From Whitmania pigra (taxonomy: Eukaryota > Annelida > Clitellata > Hirudinida > Haemopidae): a DNA stretch of 64,000 nucleotides. The notes beneath the pieces are model-generated. The model searched no databases. It was not told where the DNA came from and was given only the letters and a program-made list of their open reading frames with translations. This document shows, piece after piece, positions 26,546-34,894 of the stretch. How positions within the stretch are numbered: position 1 is the stretch's first letter; every line of letters starts with the position of its first letter. The DNA lies in assembly GCA_021613335.1 (NCBI GenBank), contig JAJTWR010000431.1:372001-436000 (forward strand), read 5' to 3'. The position numbers were made by a program, and so were the translations under genes.

Positions 26546-28390
26546 ATGCCAAGTCCTCAACCGTTGAGCCCGAAGCAGCGCCGTACAGCCCTTCTCTCCC
26601 TCAACCGCTCCCGGCTCTCGGAGTTGACCGAGTCCCTTCAACTCGAAGTTCACGATCGCCGTAAGGTCGAGAATCATGTGGACGCACTCGAAAGTGCCCG
26701 CTCCATCGAATTTCCCGACCTCTTGGCCCGCCTCAAACGCGAAGAGCTCCAAGCCATGTGCGTGGCACTCGGACTTGACGCGAGTGGCCACGAAAAATCA
26801 AAACTCATCAAGCTGGTCCTCGGCCATTCCACCGGAAGAGTCAAAGACTCCGATGAGCATGGCGCTTCAAGCCTCATCGACCTGCCCAGCACTGGCAAGC
26901 TGACGCTCGACAAATTGGAGCGCCATCTGTGGTCCGCCGCCGATATCCTACGGGGGAGCATCGACTCCTCGGACTACAAAGGTTACATCTTTGGGCTGCT
27001 CTTCCTCAAGAGACTGTCCGACGTGTTTGAAGAGGAAGCCACCGCACTCGTTGCCTCCGGTGCCTCCGAGAAAGTCGCCTGGGAAGACCCCGACGAGCAT
27101 CGGCTCTTCGTTCCGAAGGAAGCCCGCTGGTCCTCCATTGCACGAATCTCAACCAATCTGGGTGAGGCTCTGAACAAAGCGAGTGCCAAACTCGAAGAAT
27201 CCAACGGCGCGCTCGAAGATGTACTCGGGGGTATCGACTTCAACGATGCAACGAAACTCGGCGATGCAAAAAATCGCGACACCGTGCTGCATCGATTGGT
27301 GCAACACTTCTCTGCGCTGAACCTTCGGAATTCGAGCCTGTCCGAGCCAGACCTCCTCGGACGTGCCTACGAATATCTCATTGAGAAGTTCGCAGACGAT
27401 GCCGGCAAGAAAGGTGGCGAGTTCTATACACCCCGAAAAGTAGTCCGGCTCATCGTCGAGCTGCTGAAGCCTCAAGAGCGCATGCGCATCTGCGATCCCA
27501 CCTGCGGTTCCGGGGGGATGCTGATTGAGTGCTACCACTATGTCGAGCGGCATGGAGGGAACCCCAAGAACTTGACGCTGCACGGCCAGGAAAAGAACCT
27601 CGGCACCTGGGCCATTGCGAAGTTGAACATGTTTCTGCATGGGGTTGCCGACTCGTTCATCGCGAAGGGCGACACCATTCGGGACCCAAAGCTCCTCACG
27701 GGTGGTGCTCTGAACCTTTACGACCGAGTCATCGCCAATCCGCCGTTCAGCCTTGATGAGTGGGGGCGTGAGGTAGCCGAGAACGATGGTTTTGGGCGCT
27801 TTCGCTTCGGCATTCCTCCCAAAACGAAGGGCGACTTAGCCTTCGTACAGCACATGGTCGCAACGCTGAATATGAACGGTCAGCTTGGCGTGGTGATGCC
27901 GCATGGGGTGCTCTTCCGTGGCAGCGCCGAAGGTGAAATTCGCGCTGGGCTGCTCAAGGAAGACCTCATTGAGGCTGTGATTGGGCTTCCCTCGAATCTC
28001 TTCTACGGCACCGGCATCCCAGCAGCGATTTTGGTGATGAACCGTGCGAAGGCTGCCGACCGGAAGAGAAAGGTACTCTTCATCAACGCCGTCGAGGAGT
28101 ACGAAGAAGGCAGCGCCCAGAATTACCTGCGAGACCAAGACGTCAAAAAGATCTCAGCGACCTTCCATGCATTCAAAAACGTGGAGCGCTACGCACGGGT
28201 GGTACTTGTCGATGAGATTGAGAAGAACGACTGGAATTTGAACATAAGCCGCTATGTGGCGACCGCCGAGGCTGAGGTCGCCCAAGACGTCGGCGCCGCT
28301 ATTCAGAAACTCCGTGCGTTGGAAGCCGAACGCGCCGCCGCCGAGGTCAAGATGAATGCCTATCTCAAGGAGCTCGGGTATGGCGGGTAA
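26546..28390 (+). CDS. hsdM: Type I restriction-modification DNA methyltransferase subunit
   Basis: N6-adenine methyltransferase of 614 residues. The N-terminal 100 residues are unusual and contain a SAP-like helix-extension-helix (FPDLLARLKREELQAMCVAL... near 50-90), a DNA-binding module. HsdM_N follows (DKLERHLWSAADILRG near 118), then the methylase core with the SAM motif DPTCGSGGML near 315 and the catalytic NPPF near 395. ATG 26546 is preferred to the TTG just before it. The specificity gene overlaps its end. No restriction subunit gene lies nearby. Confidence 0.9.
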   Translation: MPSPQPLSPKQRRTALLSLNRSRLSELTESLQLEVHDRRKVENHVDALESARSIEFPDLLARLKREELQAMCVALGLDASGHEKSKLIKLVLGHSTGRVKDSDEHGASSLIDLPSTGKLTLDKLERHLWSAADILRGSIDSSDYKGYIFGLLFLKRLSDVFEEEATALVASGASEKVAWEDPDEHRLFVPKEARWSSIARISTNLGEALNKASAKLEESNGALEDVLGGIDFNDATKLGDAKNRDTVLHRLVQHFSALNLRNSSLSEPDLLGRAYEYLIEKFADDAGKKGGEFYTPRKVVRLIVELLKPQERMRICDPTCGSGGMLIECYHYVERHGGNPKNLTLHGQEKNLGTWAIAKLNMFLHGVADSFIAKGDTIRDPKLLTGGALNLYDRVIANPPFSLDEWGREVAENDGFGRFRFGIPPKTKGDLAFVQHMVATLNMNGQLGVVMPHGVLFRGSAEGEIRAGLLKEDLIEAVIGLPSNLFYGTGIPAAILVMNRAKAADRKRKVLFINAVEEYEEGSAQNYLRDQDVKKISATFHAFKNVERYARVVLVDEIEKNDWNLNISRYVATAEAEVAQDVGAAIQKLRALEAERAAAEVKMNAYLKELGYGG

Positions 28391-29648
28391 AGGTGTCATC
28401 CCGCAAAATTGGAAAACCACATCCTTGGGGGAGATCGCTGATGTCGTTGGCGGAGGTACCCCAGCTACATCCAACGAACTATTCTGGGGAGGAGACATCC
28501 CTTGGGTTACTCCCACCGAGATTACACGACTTGAAAGCCGCTACATTTCAAGCACATCTCTTTTCATCACGACTGACGGGCTTTCTCATTCGTCTGCAAA
28601 GCTGATTCCGCCTGGCTCCGTTCTTGTGACCTCACGTGCGACGATAGGTGCTTGCGCAATTAACACCATACCTATAACTACAAATCAGGGCTTCCAGAGC
28701 CTCGTCCCACACGCAGGGGCCGAATCAGAATTCCTTCTCTATTTTATTCAGAATTCACGGCACCATCTCCAAAGACTTGGAAGCGGAAGTACGTTTCTGG
28801 AGATCCCGAAGGACTCCATTCGAAGCTTTCCTATCTCCCTCCCACCCCTCCCCGAGCAGCGCAAAATCGCCGCGATTCTATCTTCGGTTGATGACGCCAT
28901 CGAGAAGTCCAACGCCGTCATTGCCCAACTGGAGGCCGTGAAAAAAGCGCTCATGCAGGAGCTTCTGACTCGGGGCCTACCCGGACGGCACAACCGCTGG
29001 AAGCGACGTAAAAGTCCAGCCGGGACTGAAGTAATGTTTCCCGACGAATGGAAGCTTACAACCTTCGGAGAAGTCGCTGAGGTAGTTGGTGGAGGAACTC
29101 CCTCGGTTACTAACGCGCAGTTCTGGGGTGGCGATTTCTTATGGGCCACGCCCTCAGAGATTACCAAGCTCGAAGGCCGTTACATATCAAACACAGAACG
29201 TTCACTTTCTTCCCATGGGCTTGCTCATTCTTCGGCCAAACTCATCCCAGCTGGCTCTATCTTGATGACTTCTCGAGCAACCATAGGTGCTTGTGCCATC
29301 AACACAGTCCCCATGGCAACCAATCAAGGCTTCCAGAATCTCATCCCCGGACCTGAGGTTAGCCCAGAATTTCTACTGTACTTTATCCAATACTCTCGCC
29401 GCGAATTAGAAAGACTTGGTAGCGGAAGCACATTTCTTGAGATTTCAAAAAGAAATGTAAAGAGTTTCCCGATCAGTCTGCCGCCCCTCTCCGAGCAGCG
29501 GAGCATTGCAACAATTCTTTCCTCTGCCGATGCTCTCATCGAACAGTCACACATTGCGCTGAAACAGCTTCGATTCAGCAAGACTGTTTTACTCTCGAAA
29601 CTCCTCTCCGGCGAAGTTCGGGTCATCCCTGATAAGGATGCTGCATGA
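28380..29648 (+). CDS. hsdS: Type I restriction-modification specificity subunit with near-duplicate TRDs
   Basis: Protein of 422 residues with two target-recognition domains and two helical spacers (PPLPEQRKIAAILSS near 160, PPLSEQRSIATILSS near 370). The two halves are strikingly similar: each has WK-TT-GE-A-VVGGGTP, FWGGD, TSRATIGACAINT, TNQGFQ and LGSGSTFLEI. Because the TRDs sit in opposite orientation in an HsdS, near-identical TRDs predict a symmetric, gapped palindromic target. ATG 28380 overlaps the hsdM stop by 11 bases. Confidence 0.9.
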   Translation: MAGKGVIPQNWKTTSLGEIADVVGGGTPATSNELFWGGDIPWVTPTEITRLESRYISSTSLFITTDGLSHSSAKLIPPGSVLVTSRATIGACAINTIPITTNQGFQSLVPHAGAESEFLLYFIQNSRHHLQRLGSGSTFLEIPKDSIRSFPISLPPLPEQRKIAAILSSVDDAIEKSNAVIAQLEAVKKALMQELLTRGLPGRHNRWKRRKSPAGTEVMFPDEWKLTTFGEVAEVVGGGTPSVTNAQFWGGDFLWATPSEITKLEGRYISNTERSLSSHGLAHSSAKLIPAGSILMTSRATIGACAINTVPMATNQGFQNLIPGPEVSPEFLLYFIQYSRRELERLGSGSTFLEISKRNVKSFPISLPPLSEQRSIATILSSADALIEQSHIALKQLRFSKTVLLSKLLSGEVRVIPDKDAA

Positions 29649-29677
29649 CACCTGCGGCTCCTATGGCCCTTTGGATT

Positions 29678-31132
29678 CTATTGAATATCAGCGATACAAA
29701 CGTACTTGACCTCAAGATACTCCTCAATCCCATATTTAGAGCCTTCGCGCCCTAGTCCCGATGATTTGATACCGCCAAATGGAGCGACTTCTGTCGAAAT
29801 GAGGCCAGTATTCACGCCGACCATGCCATACTCGAGTGCTTCTGAAACCCGCCAGACCCGACCGGAGTTCTGGGTGTAGAAGTAAGACGCAAGCCCGTAC
29901 TCTGTGGCATTGGCGAGCGCGACTGCTTCCTCCTCAGTATCAAAGGGCATAATCGTCGCGACGGGTCCAAAGATCTCCTCCCGTGTAATGCGCATCTTTG
30001 TGTTGACGTCTACGACAACTGTCGGCTCGAAGAAAGTGCCCCCGAGAGTACTTAACTTCCCTCCGCCCACGATCTTTGCCCCCTGCTCGACAGCATCTTT
30101 CAGGAGAGCCGTGACGTGCTCGACAGCCTCTGTGTTGATGAGGGGACCTTGGGTTACTCCGGGCTCGGTGCCGTTGCCGAGTTTCAGCTTCGAGACGCTT
30201 GCCACAAGTTTGTCTGTGAAAGCTTTATAGATTCCTCGCTGTACGAAGATTCTGTTCGTACAAACGCAGGTCTGTCCGCTATTTCTAAACTTTGAATCCA
30301 CTGCACCTTGGACGGCAGCATCAATGTCCGCATCTTCGAAGACGAGGAACGGGGCGTTCCCTCCCAATTCCAGCGACAGCTTCTTGATCGTCGGCGCACA
30401 TTGCGCCATCAGTTTTGCGCCTACGGCCGTACTTCCGGTGAACGAAAGCTTCCGGACCGTTGGATTGCGGCAGAACTCTCCGCCGATTGAACTCGCTTCA
30501 CCAGTGATCACGGAAAAGAGTCCCGGAGGGATTCCGGCGGCTTCGCCAAGAACTGCCAAAGCGATAGCTGAGAAAGGCGTTTGTTTCGCCGGTTTTAAGA
30601 CCATTGAACACCCTGCAGCGAGTGCCGGAGCTACTTTCCGGGTTATCATCGATGAAGGGAAGTTCCAGGGAGTGATTCCCGCGCATACTCCAACCGGTTG
30701 CTTCGCTACGACAATCCGCCTGCCCTCTTGGTTCGCGGGGATCAAGTCGCCGTAGACTCGCCTCGCTTCCTCCGCAAACCATTCAACGAATGATGCCGCA
30801 TAGACAATCTCTCCAGCAGCTTCGGCCAATGACTTACCTTGCTCACTTGTAAGTATAAGCGCGAGGTCATCTTTGTTCTTGATCATCTCAGAATACCAAG
30901 CCCGGAGCACATACGACCTCTCCTTGGCGGTCTTCTTAGCCCACAGCACCTGTGCCTTCTCGGCGGCATCGATTGCTTCTTTTGCTTCCTTTGCGCCGCA
31001 TACTGGTACTTTGCCAATTGGCTGATGGGTAGCTGGATTGAGGATGGTATGGTATGTCTCTGAGGATTCGACCCATTTGCCGCCGATGTAAGCCTGTTGG
31101 CGGAACAATGAAGGGTTTTTGAGATTTAACAT
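29678..31132 (-). CDS. gabD: NAD(P)-dependent aldehyde dehydrogenase, succinate-semialdehyde type
   Basis: Protein of 484 residues, the length of GabD enzymes. Cofactor and catalytic regions are visible: TPWNFPSSMITRKVAPALAAG near 155, the FTGSTAVG glycine loop near 235, Glu in ELGGNAPF near 257 and Cys in NSGQTCVC near 290, and the EEIFGPVATIMPF segment near 380. GabD oxidises succinate semialdehyde to succinate; a related semialdehyde substrate is possible. A strong AGGAGG lies about 10 bases before the ATG. GC content is clearly lower than the chromosome around it, which suggests acquisition. Confidence 0.87.
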   Translation of the reverse strand: MLNLKNPSLFRQQAYIGGKWVESSETYHTILNPATHQPIGKVPVCGAKEAKEAIDAAEKAQVLWAKKTAKERSYVLRAWYSEMIKNKDDLALILTSEQGKSLAEAAGEIVYAASFVEWFAEEARRVYGDLIPANQEGRRIVVAKQPVGVCAGITPWNFPSSMITRKVAPALAAGCSMVLKPAKQTPFSAIALAVLGEAAGIPPGLFSVITGEASSIGGEFCRNPTVRKLSFTGSTAVGAKLMAQCAPTIKKLSLELGGNAPFLVFEDADIDAAVQGAVDSKFRNSGQTCVCTNRIFVQRGIYKAFTDKLVASVSKLKLGNGTEPGVTQGPLINTEAVEHVTALLKDAVEQGAKIVGGGKLSTLGGTFFEPTVVVDVNTKMRITREEIFGPVATIMPFDTEEEAVALANATEYGLASYFYTQNSGRVWRVSEALEYGMVGVNTGLISTEVAPFGGIKSSGLGREGSKYGIEEYLEVKYVCIADIQ

Positions 31133-31760
31133 TTTGCTTCATCCTCCTGAGCGTGAAAGATTGTAGACAGACCTGCAGGCCTCAAGATTCTCGTCGACTA
31201 TTTACTCCCTAGAGCTCACTGATTACAAGCAGGGATAGCGTCCTTGGACATCTGAGGCCCTCATTTTCGAATGAGAATTGCACTGCAAGCTTCCTCCATG
31301 GTGAGAACATCCGTAGTTCTCGGCATTTAAAGATTTCTTTCTTCGAACTCGCTGAAACCTGACACCAAATCGTGTCAACGCCAGCTCAATAGAGTGGCGC
31401 AAATTTCCTCAATCTCTCAATTGACTAATCAATGATCCGACTGGTCAGGATACTTCTGGGAGTGCCCGTATTGGTGTAATCCACATACACCACATACTTG
31501 ACTGTACTGGGCTTGAACATGTTTCCATCCTTCAAATTCTCGATGATCTTCTTGTTGTGGTGCCAAACAGTCGATGGAACCTAACAACGAATCGCTTCGA
31601 GTTTCCGGTAAAGCTCAATTCTGTGCATGAGCAAATACGGAGCAATTGTCGGGCTAGCCTGTGCCACTTCGCGAGTGGTACGAGTTGCAAGTGTCAGCAT
31701 CGGCAATCAGCCAAGTTCGTTGATTCAAGAGCCCTGAGCGCGACGGACCTCATCAAAAGC
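31133..31760. other. Intergenic stretch with no convincing gene
   Basis: About 630 bases of lower GC between gabD and the tRNA terminator. A 51-codon open segment on the minus strand (about 31425-31577, ending TAG) reads like a broken C-terminus (WHHNKKIIENLKDGNMFK and YVVYVDYTNTG), but it has a stop immediately before it and no start. No RNA gene or strong repeat was seen. Confidence 0.5.
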
Positions 31761-31762
31761 AC

Positions 31763-31798
31763 GAAGCGCCTGACTCCATGAATGAAATCAGGCGCTTC
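31763..31798 (-). terminator. Terminator hairpin of tRNA-Gly
   Basis: Perfect 11-base stem GAAGCGCCTGA (31763-31773) / TCAGGCGCTTC (31788-31798), just downstream of the tRNA on the minus strand and followed there by a short T-rich stretch (GTGCTTTTGATG). Confidence 0.65.
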
Positions 31799-31802
31799 CT
31801 TG

Positions 31803-31874
31803 AGCGGGAAAAGGGATTTGAACCCTCGACCCTCGCCTTGGCAAGGCGATGCTCTACCACTGAGCTATTCCCGC
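31803..31874 (-). tRNA. tRNA-Gly, anticodon GCC
   Basis: 72-base cloverleaf on the minus strand: acceptor GCGGGAA pairs with TTCCCGC, D-arm GCTCAGTGGTAGAGC, anticodon loop CTTGCCAAG (anticodon GCC), variable loop GGGTC and T-arm GAGGGTTCAAATCCCTT. The CCA end is not encoded. Confidence 0.95.
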
Positions 31875-31944
31875 TTGAGACTGCTTTCGCGCACGAGGAT
31901 GTAGCCTCAGGTCCCTAAGAGCGTCAAACGAATTTCCACCGAAT

Positions 31945-32577
31945 TTACGTCGCTGTCCGCTGAGAGAGCATCTGGAGGAAGCCCCGGAAGTAGACCCCGG
32001 CGCTCCAAAAGCTGAAGGCAACGGAAGAGTACAGCAGCACTTGCCCCACCGTATTGAAGTTCACCGGATACTCAAGCCCGAGGAGCGACACCGGGTGGGT
32101 GTAGTGCACGCAGAGGGCGATGATACCGGTGAGCTGCAGCGCTGTCTTCCACTTGCCCTCCTGCCCCGCCGCGATGACCATCCCCTCCGTAGCCGCCACC
32201 TGGCGAAGCCCGGTGACGATGAATTCACGAGAGATGAGCGCGATGACCACGAAGGCCGATACCCGTCCGAGGTAGGCCAGCATCACCATGGCGGCGGCGA
32301 CGATGAGCTTATCGGCAAGAGGGTCGAGAAACTTCCCAATGACCGTGATGAGGTTCCAGCGCCGCGCGAGGAAGCCGTCGACCACGTCGGTAATCGCCGC
32401 GGCAGCAAAGATGAGAGCCGAATAAGTAGAGGCAATCGGGTCGGACTCGCCAACGAAGTAGACGAACACCGGAATAATCGCGATACGCAGAAGCGTCAGG
32501 ATGTTGGGAATATTCCCAATCTCCGCGAGCAGCACCGCCGGCGTGCGCTTGGCCCCTCCGTGCACTCCGCTAGTCAT
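31945..32577 (-). CDS. pgsA: CDP-diacylglycerol--glycerol-3-phosphate 3-phosphatidyltransferase
   Basis: Membrane enzyme of 210 residues of the CDP-alcohol phosphatidyltransferase family. The signature D-x2-D-G-x2-A-R-x8-G-x3-D-x3-D is present in DVVDGFLARRWNLITVIGKF and the following LDPLADK, near residues 64-90. Several hydrophobic segments surround it. It makes phosphatidylglycerophosphate, the precursor of phosphatidylglycerol. It overlaps the upstream TPR-AIM24 gene by four bases. Confidence 0.92.
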   Translation of the reverse strand: MTSGVHGGAKRTPAVLLAEIGNIPNILTLLRIAIIPVFVYFVGESDPIASTYSALIFAAAAITDVVDGFLARRWNLITVIGKFLDPLADKLIVAAAMVMLAYLGRVSAFVVIALISREFIVTGLRQVAATEGMVIAAGQEGKWKTALQLTGIIALCVHYTHPVSLLGLEYPVNFNTVGQVLLYSSVAFSFWSAGVYFRGFLQMLSQRTAT

Positions 32578-34055
32578 ATTGGCAGCGCTCCCTGAATCCC
32601 CACGAGCACTGTTCCGTCGCCCACGAGTTCGAGCGAGATAGCCTTGCCCACGGTCACGAGGCGCGGCGAGATGTGCCCATGCCAGCCGACGAGGCGAGCA
32701 AGCGGCACCATCATCGGCTCCCCGGCTGGAAGCGGAATTGCCTTCAGTGGCCCACCGAGGCGCAGGAGCACATTCCCACGGCCGGACAGATGCACGAGGT
32801 CCACCGCCGGACTCGGGTCGATGGAGAGCCGCCCGTTCTCGTAGGAAACCTGGTCCTCGAACGCGAATACCACTTCCTCGCGCAGGTAGAGGCCGCTCTC
32901 GTCGCTGCCGCCGATGCCGTTGTGCTCGATGTCGATGGCGTGGAAGTTGGCGCCCATCGTCTCAAGAAAAATGGAGCCAGTGCCAATGACGCGCTGGAGC
33001 TGATCTTCCCCGATGCCGAACGTGTCATTCGTATGCCGTCCTTGGCGTCGTCGCTGCGCTGGCGTCACTTGGAAGCGCCCGACCATGGCGACCAAGGCGT
33101 GCAGGCGAATGTACATCTCCCCGGACACGCTCACCGCGAGCCCTTCGGAGCTGATTTGGAAAATCCCGCCGCGCGTTTCCTGGGTCCAGCCGCTCACGCC
33201 CAAGTCGTTGAGCCGCTGTGAGGGCATCGACCGAAATTCGGCGACTTTCGAAGGCGTGGCCGAGGGCATCGCCGCGGGTACCGACCTCGGCGGGACAATG
33301 CCAGTTGCCGTCTTTCGGGAAGAAGTCTGCGTGGGCACCTGCAACATCTTGTTCGTAATCGGCGGTGCTGGCGTCAACGACTCCGTTGATTCGTGCTGTG
33401 CGCCGCGCCGCGGGCGCGGAATGTCCAGCGTGTCCGGGTCTTCGGGCCCCGCTGGCCTCGCGGAAATGCGTGGCTTCGGCGACGTCTTCGCCACCGGTGG
33501 CAGCGACTCGAACTCGTCGTAGAACGGTTCGGCAGCGATGTTGGGGGGAGTCTCCGACGACACTTCGGGCGCCGTCGTCAACACCGACTGTCGCAACGCA
33601 TTCCCCATGCGCTCGGCCAAATCTACCTGCCCAGCGAGCAAGAAGTGCTCCCGCGCGGCTCGAAATTCATTCTGCTGCGCGAGGATGTGCCCCAAGAAAT
33701 TGTGCGCGCCTTTATTCGCCGGGTCGAGATCCACGGCGATTTGGAATTCATGCCGGGCACGGTCGAGTTCGGTGAGCTTCATTTGCACGATGCCGAGCTT
33801 CACCCGCAAGTTCGGGTCCGTTGGGTAGGCGTGGACGAGCTGGGTATACGTCTGCAGGGCGCCATCGAGCTGGCCCAGCTTGAGTTGCGCCAACCCAAGG
33901 AGGTTCGAGATTTTGTAGCTGGAGGGTGACTCGGTGTAGGGCCTGCGAAGCACCGCGATGGCGTCTTCGTACCGACCGACCGCCATGAGCTCACTTGCGT
34001 CGTGGAGCTCCGTCGAGAAGTCTTTGTCGTTAGGCTTGCTCGCCGCTCCCAACAT
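32574..34055 (-). CDS. TPR protein with C-terminal AIM24 domain
   Basis: Protein of 493 residues. TPR repeats occupy about residues 17-155 (GRYEDAIAVLRRPYTESPSS, then YQ-like LGQLDGALQTYTQLVHAYPT and LDRARHEFQIAVDLDP). A Pro/Ser/Thr-rich low-complexity linker spans about 160-285. The last 190 residues form an AIM24/TIGR00266-like beta-rich domain (GTGSIFLETMG, SYENGRLSIDPSPAV, LLRLGGPLKAIPLPAGE). The combination recurs in myxobacteria-related genomes to my knowledge. Function is unknown; the TPR part suggests a scaffold. Confidence 0.8.
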   Translation of the reverse strand: MLGAASKPNDKDFSTELHDASELMAVGRYEDAIAVLRRPYTESPSSYKISNLLGLAQLKLGQLDGALQTYTQLVHAYPTDPNLRVKLGIVQMKLTELDRARHEFQIAVDLDPANKGAHNFLGHILAQQNEFRAAREHFLLAGQVDLAERMGNALRQSVLTTAPEVSSETPPNIAAEPFYDEFESLPPVAKTSPKPRISARPAGPEDPDTLDIPRPRRGAQHESTESLTPAPPITNKMLQVPTQTSSRKTATGIVPPRSVPAAMPSATPSKVAEFRSMPSQRLNDLGVSGWTQETRGGIFQISSEGLAVSVSGEMYIRLHALVAMVGRFQVTPAQRRRQGRHTNDTFGIGEDQLQRVIGTGSIFLETMGANFHAIDIEHNGIGGSDESGLYLREEVVFAFEDQVSYENGRLSIDPSPAVDLVHLSGRGNVLLRLGGPLKAIPLPAGEPMMVPLARLVGWHGHISPRLVTVGKAISLELVGDGTVLVGIQGALPI

Positions 34056-34072
34056 TGCGTGAACCTCCCAGA

Positions 34073-34834
34073 CTACCGAGACGCTACTTCGTGCTCTGAT
34101 TCAGAGCGAAGCTTGTAATCAAAGTAGAGCCGCAGCACCTTCCAAACGTACGCTTGGGTCTCTGTGTAGGGAGGAACCTCCCCATTGTAGCGACGCACTG
34201 CCTCCGGGCCTGCGTTGTACGCTGCTATCATCTTCACCATGTCGCCTTGAAATTCGTTCGCCAGAACGCGCAGGTACCGGACGCCGCCCTCGATATTGGC
34301 CTCGTGGTCGAAGCGGTCGGTCACGTACATGTCGCGGGCGGTCCCAGGCATGAGCTGCATCAGCCCGGCGGCACCCTTCATGGACACCGCGCTCGGGTCG
34401 AACGCCGACTCGGCGTGCATCACCGCGCGCACCAAGTTTTCGGGGATGCGGTAGCGAACCGCCGCCCGAGCTATCGCCGCATCAAAACGGGCGCTCCTCT
34501 GTGCAAGACCGCTCTGGACCACGAGCGATGGCGACTGGGGAGATGGCGGCAGCGCTGGCGGAGCCGGTCGGGGCTGCGTTTCCGCCGCTGGGGGTGGTGC
34601 GAAGTTACGAGCAATATTCGAAGCCGCTGGGGCCGCACTCCGCTTCGCCGCGCCCCGCTTTCGACCCGGCGCGACGTTGGTGTAGACGACCGTCCCGTCT
34701 GAATCGACGTAGCGGTAGATGCCCGACGCCTCAGCCTGTAGTGCGCAGACCAGCACCGTGAAACCCGCAATTTTCAATAGAATTGGGTTGGATTCGAACA
34801 TGCAACTCTCTTCTGCAACATACCTTTGATTCAA
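34073..34834 (-). CDS. Lytic transglycosylase (SLT family) with DUF4124-like N-terminus
   Basis: Exported protein of up to 253 residues. The signal sequence lies at MFESNPILLKIAGFTVLVC, so ATG 34801 may be the true start. A DUF4124-like stretch follows (GIYRYVDSDGTVVYTNV), then a Pro-rich linker and the SLT catalytic domain: the catalytic Glu in VMHAESAF, then SMKGAAGLMQLMPGTA and the AAYNAGPEAV motif. It cleaves peptidoglycan between MurNAc and GlcNAc. The two last genes of this strand block share direction with it. Confidence 0.88.
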   Translation of the reverse strand: MNQRYVAEESCMFESNPILLKIAGFTVLVCALQAEASGIYRYVDSDGTVVYTNVAPGRKRGAAKRSAAPAASNIARNFAPPPAAETQPRPAPPALPPSPQSPSLVVQSGLAQRSARFDAAIARAAVRYRIPENLVRAVMHAESAFDPSAVSMKGAAGLMQLMPGTARDMYVTDRFDHEANIEGGVRYLRVLANEFQGDMVKMIAAYNAGPEAVRRYNGEVPPYTETQAYVWKVLRLYFDYKLRSESEHEVASR

Positions 34835-34894
34835 AAATCTGCAAACTCGGAGCCGCTTGCAGGAGCGTGAAACCCAGCGGTACTGTCAGGAACT

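Noticed and set aside
31557..31781. Open frame of 74 codons before the tRNA
   Set aside because: No ribosome binding site, odd composition, and it runs into the tRNA terminator hairpin.
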